Positions 1 through 5,370 of a stretch of DNA of 5,370 nt are shown here, piece by piece. Numbering within the stretch: the first letter of the stretch is position 1; every line of letters begins with the position of its first letter. The notes below the pieces were generated by a model, which did not search any database, was not told the origin of the DNA, and was given only the letters and a program-made list of their open reading frames with translations. Position numbers and translations under genes: made by a program. Origin of the DNA: JBCBAP01 sp038532435 (lineage in GTDB: Bacteria > Pseudomonadota > Alphaproteobacteria > Rhodobacterales > Rhodobacteraceae); NCBI GenBank assembly GCA_038532435.1, contig JBCBAP010000122.1, positions 1 through 5,370 on the forward strand. Direction: 5' to 3'.

Positions 1-2602
1 GGGCTACCTCCTCAGCCAGTTCGGGACCTTCCAGCAGCCCCGGCATCAGGTAGCCATTGAACTCCACCCCGAACTTGTCCGCCGCATCGGTTGTTTCGAA
101 GTGTGCCATCTCCAACATACGAAAGGGTTCATCTTCAGGGATCGCAGGCGTACCGACCCTATCCGGGTCATGCTCAACCCCATCGTAGACGACCATGTGC
201 AGCGAATGCCCCAGCGGTTCACCGTCAGGATCATTCACGGGCAACGTCTCCATGCGCCAATAGGGATTGCCCACCTCCGCATCCAGTTCGGGCTGCGCCG
301 GCTGTGCCCATTCCTGCGTCTCGCGCCAGGTCACACCATAACGCGCCAGTTCATCGTCGATCTCCTCCTCACGGATGGTGGTGAAGGGATCGGGCGGACC
401 CTGCGTGAACAATCGGGGGTCATCGCGTTCGGGGTCAATCACCCCGGCGGCTACGCCCTGATCTTCGACCCGTTGCATCGCACCTTCAAGCTGACCCTGT
501 TCCAGCAGGTCGTTGGCGCGTACCGCTGCCTCCCGTGCCATCTCCCAGTCCGGTTGGGGAACCACCAGTCGTTCGTAGTCGTCGTACGACCCGGTCGCAT
601 TCCAGGTCTTCATGACATCGAGGAAGGACTCACCATTGGCGGAAACCGCCCTGACACTGTACTCCGGTCCGGCCAATTCGCGTTCGCGGGTGGTGGCAAA
701 CGGATCAGGCGGTCCCTGTGTGAACAGGCGCGGGTCGTCACGCTCAGGGTCGAGTGTCCCCAGTTCGACCGCCATGCCCTCCGCCCGCTGCATCGCCGTC
801 TGCAACCCATCGTCCTCACGCACACGCACCAGGTCTTCACGATCCATCGCCGCCGTTTCGCGCACACCGTCGATGTGATGGTCGGGTATATCGGTGTCAT
901 ACTCGCGCAGCGCGATGACCTCTACCCCCACATCGTCGCCATCACCCCAGGTCTTCTCGGCGCGGAGTTCGAGTGTCTCCGGGTCGGCCTGCACCAGCGT
1001 GAAGTCGTAGTCCACCTGTGTTTCAGCCGCCACATCAAGTCCCAGCTCGCGTTGGCGATTGGTGGTGAAGGGATCAGGTGGCGCGTTCTCAGCAAAGAAA
1101 ATGCGTCCGTCCTCACGCTCCGGGTCGAGATACTCATTGGCGACTGCCAGCGTCTCCGCCCGGTTCATCGCCGGTTCCAGTCCCTCACGCAGTCGCGATA
1201 CTTCCAGTGCCTCATGCTGGGCTTCGGCGGCTTCTCGTTCTTCGGGGGTATAGGTCGCCACCGTCAGTTGATCCTGATGGTCGTACCCCATGTCGGACGC
1301 GCCCCACCACTTCTTCGCCTGTAGGGTCAGCGACTCGTCATCTTCATCGCGCGTCAGGTCGAAGGTGTAAAGCGGATCGGTTAGCCCGACTTCGTCGGGT
1401 TCCAGTTCAGGCTCCGCCAGCACTCTTGCGCGTTCGGTGGTGAAGGGGTCGGGCGGCGCGTCATCCTCAAAGAAGATACGCGGATCATCGCGGTCGGGGT
1501 CAAGATAGCCGCCCGTCACTGCCATCGTCTCCGCCAGGTTCATGGCGGCTTCCACGCCCTGCTCATCGAGCAGCGTCTCCAACTCGCGCTCATCGACAGC
1601 GGCTTCATCGAAACTGCCGTACTCACCCACCGTCAGCGTGTCGAAACGCCGCTCTGCCCCGTCCATGGGCCCCGCTTCCAGGCTAGGCGAGTCAGACGGC
1701 CCAACACCGTAGCCGAAGTCGTATTCGGCACGCGGGTCGAGCGCGGGTAAATCCATCGGTTCGGGAAATTCCTCCCCGTAACTGTCCGCCACATCATGCG
1801 CGAACTGCTGTGTCATGGTGACATCCCCTTTCTCCAGAACCATTTCCAGTCCCGGCAGTGCCCAGGCGAAACCGGGGTCATCATCGGGCAATGGCATGAC
1901 CGGATACGAATCCGTGTGTCCCGTGCCGTCGTCCATCTCCAATGCGCGGAAGTAGCGCAGCTCATACGGTTCGGTCTCATCCGGCGCATCTCGCTCGGTA
2001 ATCGCAAACCAGTGCGCCGTGCCGCCGCCGTCGATGTGACGTACCGCGCCATCATCGCGGTCAAAGAGGGGTGTGGCGGGTGGCAAGCCCCCGTTGATCT
2101 GCGCCTCGACCTGAGCCGCTTCCAGCAGCCGATCGCTGCCTTCTTCAGCCCCCAGCGTGTCGATCCGGTCAACCACCTGCTCCACCGACTCGCGCTCCCC
2201 CACTGCCAGAGTCGCTCCCTCAATCCCGCTCTCGGTGAGCGCCAGGAGTTGGGCGGCACTGTCACGTCCTTCGGGCGCGTCAGGTGGATAGACAGCGGTC
2301 ATGTAGAAGACCTCCTCCTCAAAGGGCTGCCCGCGCAGCCGGTCGGCATCCTCACCCCAACCGATGATCCCGTCCTGTTCGAGCGTGTCCTCGACCTCAT
2401 AAAGCTGTTCTTCGGCCTCCATCCAGGAGTTGTGCTGACCGACGGTGAGGCGCTGCTCGCGACCCAGCCCGTAGTCATCAACCGAAGCGCGTACCAGATC
2501 AACGTGGTACTTCGCGCCATAGGTGTCGCGTTCCGGCGGCACAATCTCGGCGGCGTAAATCGCCCCATCCTCATCAATGTGGCGGACTGGCTTATCCGTC
2601 AT
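1..2602 (-). CDS. Large acidic modular repeat protein of unknown function (at least 867 residues); C-terminus beyond left edge
   Basis: I translated this frame codon by codon: it runs without a stop from ATG at 2602 to the left edge, 867 codons, beginning MTDKPVRHIDEDG. An AAAGGAG sequence lies 4 bases upstream of the ATG. Layout: residues 1-262 carry two RHID-x-x-G elements (at 7 and 188) and related beta-rich stretches; residues about 263-744 hold four tandem modules, each with a beta-rich first half (such as ADPETLELRAEKTWG), a helix of the type GLExAMxRAExxAV, and a DPERDDPR-F / PPDPF-T-R element (first Asp at 368, 493, 618, 723); residues about 745-867 form a different part (NPYWRMETLPVND, EPLGHSLHMVVYDGVE). 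Asp and Glu make up about 23% of residues 1-260, with very few Lys. No signal peptide, membrane segment or recognised catalytic motif was seen. It overlaps the ribbon-helix-helix gene by 11 bases, so it belongs to the same operon. Function unknown; a repeat scaffold, or an acidic protein that binds a basic or DNA-binding partner, is possible. Confidence 0.92.
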   Translation of the reverse strand, partial: MTDKPVRHIDEDGAIYAAEIVPPERDTYGAKYHVDLVRASVDDYGLGREQRLTVGQHNSWMEAEEQLYEVEDTLEQDGIIGWGEDADRLRGQPFEEEVFYMTAVYPPDAPEGRDSAAQLLALTESGIEGATLAVGERESVEQVVDRIDTLGAEEGSDRLLEAAQVEAQINGGLPPATPLFDRDDGAVRHIDGGGTAHWFAITERDAPDETEPYELRYFRALEMDDGTGHTDSYPVMPLPDDDPGFAWALPGLEMVLEKGDVTMTQQFAHDVADSYGEEFPEPMDLPALDPRAEYDFGYGVGPSDSPSLEAGPMDGAERRFDTLTVGEYGSFDEAAVDERELETLLDEQGVEAAMNLAETMAVTGGYLDPDRDDPRIFFEDDAPPDPFTTERARVLAEPELEPDEVGLTDPLYTFDLTRDEDDESLTLQAKKWWGASDMGYDHQDQLTVATYTPEEREAAEAQHEALEVSRLREGLEPAMNRAETLAVANEYLDPEREDGRIFFAENAPPDPFTTNRQRELGLDVAAETQVDYDFTLVQADPETLELRAEKTWGDGDDVGVEVIALREYDTDIPDHHIDGVRETAAMDREDLVRVREDDGLQTAMQRAEGMAVELGTLDPERDDPRLFTQGPPDPFATTRERELAGPEYSVRAVSANGESFLDVMKTWNATGSYDDYERLVVPQPDWEMAREAAVRANDLLEQGQLEGAMQRVEDQGVAAGVIDPERDDPRLFTQGPPDPFTTIREEEIDDELARYGVTWRETQEWAQPAQPELDAEVGNPYWRMETLPVNDPDGEPLGHSLHMVVYDGVEHDPDRVGTPAIPEDEPFRMLEMAHFETTDAADKFGVEFNGYLMPGLLEGPELAEEVA
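371..493 (-). repeat. Protein repeat core 4 of the large acidic protein
   Basis: Codes for QLEGAMQRVEDQGV, then IDPERDDPRLFTQGPPDPF and TTIR. It lies 315 bases (105 residues) after core 3, so this module is 20 residues shorter. Its helix has drifted most from the consensus. Confidence 0.9.
686..808 (-). repeat. Protein repeat core 3 of the large acidic protein
   Basis: Codes for GLQTAMQRAEGMAV, then DPERDDPRLFTQGPPDPF and ATTR. It lies exactly 375 bases after core 2. The stretch DPERDDPRLFTQGPPDPF is identical in protein to core 4 but differs at several third codon positions. Confidence 0.9.
1055..1183 (-). repeat. Protein repeat core 2 of the large acidic protein
   Basis: Codes for GLEPAMNRAETLAV, then YLDPEREDGRIFF, then APPDPFTTNR. 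It lies exactly 375 bases (125 residues) after core 1. It has Gly where the other copies have Pro in the DDPR position. Confidence 0.9.
1430..1558 (-). repeat. Protein repeat core 1 of the large acidic protein
   Basis: Codes for GVEAAMNLAETMAV, then YLDPDRDDPRIFF, then APPDPFTTER, 43 residues (349-391). It is closest to core 2: both have the two-residue longer FF-x-x-x-APPDPF form. Confidence 0.9.
1814..1831 (-). promoter_or_regulatory. Possible internal translation start within the large repeat protein
   Basis: Coding-strand AAAGGGG (1831-1825) lies 8 bases before an in-frame ATG (1816-1814, residue 263, MTQQFAHDV). This is where the N-terminal RHID part ends and the four-module part begins. 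It may give a shorter product, or mark an old junction of two genes now in one frame. The frame is open through it, so a single protein is the default reading. Confidence 0.35.
2021..2041 (-). repeat. RHID-x-x-G element, second copy
   Basis: Residues 188-194 read RHIDGGG, followed by TAHWFAI and then PYELRYFRALEMDDG. This matches the first copy in order and spacing, and also resembles FYDTETGTAYWIGV in the upstream acidic protein. Confidence 0.5.
2562..2584 (-). repeat. RHID-x-x-G element, first copy
   Basis: Residues 7-13 of the large protein read RHIDEDG, followed by AIYAAEI and then a KYHVDLVRASVDD stretch. The same layout recurs at residue 188, so the N-terminal part seems to be a diverged duplication. 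Confidence 0.5.
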
Positions 2603-2852
2603 GCGGCTCCTTTCCACTCAGGCGCACCGGGATGGTGATGCCATCGCCATTCAGCGGCACGAACTGCCCGCTGCTGGGCAGCACACTCCCCGCCACCGGC
2701 GATGGTTCGTTGTGCAAGACCAGTGTCAGCGCGTGACGCACGGTGGCCGACTTGTCCAGATCGAAACGCTCGGCGAGAGCTTCCAGCGCCGCTTTCTCCT
2801 CCGGTGAGAGGCGCACGGTCAGGCTGTAGTCACGGGTTACGGACTCGCTCAT
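2592..2852 (-). CDS. Small ribbon-helix-helix (CopG/MetJ-Arc-like) putative DNA-binding protein
   Basis: 86 residues, MSESVTRDYSLTVRL onward. The N-terminal half fits a ribbon-helix-helix: a beta strand with alternating residues (YSLTVRL, 9-15), helix 1 (PEEKAALEALAERF, 17-30), a short turn, and helix 2 beginning at DKSATVRHALTLVL (33-46). Such proteins dimerise, pair their strands and insert them in the DNA major groove; many are autoregulators, antitoxins, or plasmid copy or partition factors. Residues 47-86 form a Pro/Gly-rich tail of unknown role. I chose the ATG at 2852 rather than an upstream in-frame start because it follows GGAGG by 7 bases and overlaps the preceding stop as ATGA; the upstream extension is Arg/Cys/Gly-rich and lies inside the previous gene. 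The 3' end overlaps the next gene by 11 bases. No toxin partner is visible, so it is more likely a regulator of this operon than an antitoxin, but this is inferred. The family call rests on sequence pattern only. Confidence 0.85.
   Translation of the reverse strand: MSESVTRDYSLTVRLSPEEKAALEALAERFDLDKSATVRHALTLVLHNEPSPVAGSVLPSSGQFVPLNGDGITIPVRLSGKEPHDG
2607..2613 (-). promoter_or_regulatory. Shine-Dalgarno AAAGGAG for the large repeat protein
   Basis: Coding-strand AAAGGAG ends 4 bases before the ATG at 2602, a slightly short but workable spacing. It lies within the last codons of the ribbon-helix-helix gene, which supports the 11-base overlap (ATGACGGATAA) being real. Confidence 0.65.
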
Positions 2853-3844
2853 AGCTCCACCTCCCACTTGGCATAGTCGGCAATGTCGCGGGCAGCATCC
2901 GCCTCCAACGGCACGCCGCGCTCGGCCTCCCACAGCTCACGCTGATCGGTCGCCAGCGCCATGCCCTCGGCAGTATCAAAGACCTGCTCGAGGTCGCCCT
3001 TCTGTGCCACCCGAATGAGATGCTCGGCGGCACCATAGGTTTTGTCCCAGTCGCCGGGCACGCAGGGCGCGAGCTGCGCTTCCATCCCACCCGTTTCCGG
3101 GTCACGTCCCAACGACAGGATGCTGGTGACACAGTTCTCACGGTCGTCCTTGTCGGGCTGGAAAACCCCGATCCAGTAGGCAGTGCCCGTCTCGGTGTCA
3201 TAGAACGGCGGCGGATCGGTGGTCGGGTCAAAGTTCTCCGCCTCAACCCCGATGGCATTCAAAGCCTGAAACGCAGCTTCATCCACCTCCAGCTCCGGTT
3301 CGATCTCCTGCTCAACCACGACCCCACCGAGTTCGATGGCCGTCTGGATCAGCGGGTCAATCGCTTCCTCCGGTGGCTCGTCCGCCAGTGCCCGGTCGAA
3401 AGCCTCCAGGTCGCGCAGGTACTCGTAGGCGTCATATTCCGCCGCTTCCGCGCCGCGCCAGTTCTCCGGCTCCGCATTCATCTCAAACGCCCGCGCCTCA
3501 GCGAAATCGGGCACCTGGTAAGTCGCCAGCCCCGCCTCGTGAATCTGGCGTTGCAGATCGTGGTAGGTGTCGACGGCGGGCGCTTCCTCACCGAAGGCCG
3601 CCACCGGCAGGTAACTGCCGCCCAGGTCGCCGGTATCAGCATTGGCGTAGAGGTCAATCGCCCCGATCTCGTAGCGGTTCTCCCCCGCCTCGTCGCCGCG
3701 ATCCACCCCGATCAGGCGGGCATCGTGCCACGCCCAGGCTTCATCGGTTGGCTCAGGTGTCTCGAAACCCTGCAACCCATCCTGACCGGGCGGCGGTATG
3801 TCCGGTAACATCTCGCGATCATCCGGCGCATAGTCGTCGGGAAT
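2849..3844 (-). CDS. Highly acidic protein of unknown function with two related modules; 5' end lost in gap
   Basis: I do not recognise this protein. 331 residues are visible, beginning IPDDYAPDD after the gap and ending AKWEVEL with TGA. By my count about 80 residues are Asp or Glu against about 19 Lys or Arg, so it is strongly negative. No signal peptide or membrane segment is visible, so it is probably cytoplasmic. Two segments resemble each other: residues about 38-120 (ENRYEIGAIDLYANADTGD) and about 214-300 (FYDTETGTAYWIGVF, then SILSLGRDPETGG, then GDLEQVFDTAEGMA). The second also resembles modules of the large downstream protein, sharing the beta-rich DPET stretch and the AEGMA helix. 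The stop codon overlaps the start of the next gene in ATGA, which implies translational coupling. The start is in the gap, so the full length is unknown. A DNA-mimic or scaffold role would fit the charge but is speculation. Confidence 0.85.
   Translation of the reverse strand: MPDDYAPDDREMLPDIPPPGQDGLQGFETPEPTDEAWAWHDARLIGVDRGDEAGENRYEIGAIDLYANADTGDLGGSYLPVAAFGEEAPAVDTYHDLQRQIHEAGLATYQVPDFAEARAFEMNAEPENWRGAEAAEYDAYEYLRDLEAFDRALADEPPEEAIDPLIQTAIELGGVVVEQEIEPELEVDEAAFQALNAIGVEAENFDPTTDPPPFYDTETGTAYWIGVFQPDKDDRENCVTSILSLGRDPETGGMEAQLAPCVPGDWDKTYGAAEHLIRVAQKGDLEQVFDTAEGMALATDQRELWEAERGVPLEADAARDIADYAKWEVEL
2860..2864 (-). promoter_or_regulatory. Shine-Dalgarno GGAGG for the ribbon-helix-helix gene
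   Basis: On the coding strand GGAGG lies 7 bases before the ATG at 2852, inside the end of the preceding acidic-protein gene. It decides the start codon and, with the ATGA overlap, points to translational coupling. Confidence 0.8.
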
Positions 3845-3944
3845 NNNNNNNNNNNNNNNNNNNNNNNNNNNNNNNNNNNNNNNNNNNNNNNNNNNNNNNN
3901 NNNNNNNNNNNNNNNNNNNNNNNNNNNNNNNNNNNNNNNNNNNN
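3845..3944. other. Assembly gap, 100 N
   Basis: The run is exactly 100 N, the conventional placeholder for a scaffold gap of unknown length. The minus-strand frame happens to be open on both sides in the same register, but that has a one-in-three chance and carries no weight. The end of topA and the start of the acidic protein gene lie here, and possibly further genes. Confidence 0.98.
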
Positions 3945-5370
3945 ACCAGCGGCTTGTGCTCGACGTTGCGGGTATACGTGCAGGTCGGATAGGTCGCGCA
4001 GCCCACGAACGGCCCGTGCGATCCCTGCCGTTCGACCAGATCACCCCCACATTCAGGACAGGTCTCACCGATGGGTTGTGCCTTCGGTCGGGCTTTGACC
4101 TGCGCCAGCGCGTACTCGGTGGCGGTCTTCAACTGCGGTTGGAAGCCGCGCCAGAAGGTCTCCAGCACCTCGATCTGGCGCATATCGCCTGCCGCCACCC
4201 GGTCGAGTGCCGCTTCCAGACGAGCGGTATAGCCGAGGTCGAACACGCCCGGAAAGCGTGTCACCACAAAATCACACAGGCGCGTACCCGTCTCGGTCGG
4301 TATCAGGCGTTTCGCCTTCACCGTCACATACTTTTTGTCCTTGATGACCGCCACCATCGAGGCAAACGTGGACGGTCTGCCGACCCCGTGCCGTTCCAGC
4401 GCCCCCACCAGCGACGCTTCGCTGTAGCGTGACGGCGGGCGGGTCTGTTTCTCATCGACGGGTAGATCGACCAGCATCAGCGACTGCCCTTCCTTGAGGA
4501 CGGGCATCGTGCCACTCGCTTCTGTTTCTTCATCCACATCGTCCGGCTCCTCGTAGACGCGCAGGAAGCCATCGAAGACCAGCTCGCGTCCGCTCGCCTT
4601 GAAGGCCAGCGGAAACGGTTTGTCGGTTGTCTTCCCCGCGTGGATCAGCGCCCCGGTGACGGTGTAACGCGCCGGGGTCATCTGCGAGGCGATGAAGCGC
4701 CGCCAGATCAGCGCGTAGAGTTTCGCGCCATCACCCTCGGCGTTCTCATCAGGCAGTTTGGCAACATCCGTCGGGCGGATCGCCTCGTGCGCCTCCTGTG
4801 CCCCCTTCGACTTCACCTTATAGGTCGGGGGTGTGGGTGGCAGGTAGCCATCACCGTACTCGCGTTGAATAACATCCCGTGCAACTGTCTGCGCTTCCGG
4901 TGCCACCGATACCCCGTCGGTACGGTGGTAGGTAATGCGTCCCCCCTCATACAGCGTCTGCGCCAACTGCATCGTCTTTTCCGGTGACAGACCCAGCCCC
5001 TTGGCGGCGGCCTGCTGTAAGCTACTGGTTGTAAACGGCGGCAGCGGGTTGCGCAGCTTGAGCGTCTGTCCGGCTTTGCCCGTCCAGAAGGTCGCACCCT
5101 GTAACAGACCGACCAGCTTGTCCGCCTGCTCGGGTGCAGTGAAACGCACATCCGCGTCTTTCAGACGGTGCAGTACCGCTTCAAACTGTGAGCCATCCGC
5201 ATCCAGGACAGCCCGCAGTGTCCAGTAGGCTTCGGGCGTAAAGCCGTCGATCTCGCGCTCACGTTCGACCACCAGTCGCAGCGCCACGCTCTGCACCCGT
5301 CCGGCACTCAGGCGTCCATCCAGCGCCTTGCACGCCAGCGGCGACACCAGATAGCCCACCAGCCGGTCAA
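3945..5370 (-). CDS. topA: DNA topoisomerase I (type IA), C-terminal two thirds; partial at both ends
   Basis: Type IA topoisomerases relax negatively supercoiled DNA by cutting one strand through a 5'-phosphotyrosine link and passing the other strand through. About 474 codons are visible, starting mid-gene with DRLVGYLVSP; the frame runs off the right edge, so the GTG near 5359 is not a real start. By comparison with E. coli TopA, roughly the first 170 residues (the Toprim domain with its Glu and Asp metal ligands) lie outside the window. Seen in order: LSAGRVQSVALRLVVERE; the active-site segment ITYHRTD with the catalytic Tyr codon at 4928-4930 (E. coli has ITYMRTD); QEAHEAIRPTD; SEASLVGALERHGVGRPSTF; and near the end a zinc ribbon with CPEC and C-x5-C (CATYPTC). 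The order and motifs match bacterial TopA without frameshifts. The C-terminus, possibly with more zinc ribbons, is lost in the gap. Whether this is the housekeeping copy or an element-borne one cannot be told here. Confidence 0.97.

Noticed and set aside
101..1324. Long plus-strand open frame of 407 codons
   Set aside because: It lies in exact antiparallel codon register to the large minus-strand gene, where Asp/Glu/Gly/Pro/Leu codons rarely give stops on the opposite strand. Its product is Arg/His-rich with no recognisable domain, and it simply mirrors the repeats.
371..1558. CRISPR array or DNA-level tandem repeat
   Set aside because: The repeated units are about 120 bases with 315-375 base periods, sit in one open frame, and diverge at third codon positions; they are protein repeats.
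1796..2638. Plus-strand open frame of 280 codons
   Set aside because: Same antiparallel register to the repeat protein and it crosses the well-supported start and Shine-Dalgarno of that gene; no domain visible.
2592..2852. Antitoxin of a toxin-antitoxin pair
   Set aside because: The fold suits an antitoxin, but the following gene is a giant repeat protein and not a small toxin, and none is visible before the gap.
2853..2933. Longer N-terminal start for the ribbon-helix-helix protein (27 extra residues)
   Set aside because: The extension is Arg/Gly/Cys-rich, overlaps the end of the acidic gene fully, and the ATG at 2852 has a strong Shine-Dalgarno and an ATGA overlap.
3020..3808. Plus-strand open frame of 262 codons
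   Set aside because: Antiparallel shadow of the acidic protein, Arg/Val-rich and without family features.
3956..4432. Plus-strand open frames opposite topA (also 4640-4987)
   Set aside because: They lie opposite unmistakable TopA motifs in the same codon register, so they are shadows.
2849..5359. A single 836-residue TopA fusion protein
   Set aside because: The continuity depends wholly on reading 100 unknown bases as 33 codons; the gap length is not real evidence.

Overview
This 5,370-base window is GC-rich bacterial DNA. All real coding is on the minus strand, so transcription runs from the right edge to the left. Reading in that direction, there are four protein-coding segments: (1) the C-terminal two thirds of a type IA DNA topoisomerase (TopA), cut by the right edge and by an assembly gap; (2) 331 residues of a very acidic protein of unknown function, whose start lies in the gap; (3) an 86-residue ribbon-helix-helix protein; (4) a very long acidic open frame of at least 867 codons that is still open at the left edge and carries internally repeated modules. 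A run of exactly 100 N (3845-3944) separates 1 from 2. This is the usual placeholder for a gap of unknown size, so the apparent in-frame link between TopA and the acidic protein cannot be trusted.

Segments 2, 3 and 4 form a tight unit: 2 and 3 share an ATGA overlap, and 3 and 4 overlap by 11 bases. There is no intergenic space for a promoter or terminator between them. The start codons of 3 and 4 both have purine-rich Shine-Dalgarno sequences. Together with TopA in the same orientation, this suggests a single operon, although the gap could hide a boundary.

The most distinctive content is the protein family in segments 2 and 4. The large protein has four copies of a core (a helix of the type GLExAMxRAExxAV, then DPERDDPR-F, then PPDPF-T-R) at residues 368, 493, 618 and 723 (position of the first Asp of the DPERDD element). 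The spacing is 125, 125 and 105 residues. Its N-terminal part has a second repeated element (RHID-x-x-G), and segment 2 has recognisable relatives of both elements. So two genes flanking a small putative DNA-binding protein seem to be built from one expanded module family, which I do not recognise.

TopA next to a ribbon-helix-helix protein and large unknown acidic repeat proteins looks more like an integrated element, plasmid or large phage than a core chromosomal locus. That is inference: no integrase, relaxase, partition ATPase or attachment site is visible. The host cannot be fixed. TopA has ordinary charge, so the acidity is not a halophile-wide signature. Chloroflexota or another GC-rich phylum is only an impression. 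No tRNA, rRNA, CRISPR or insertion sequence was seen.
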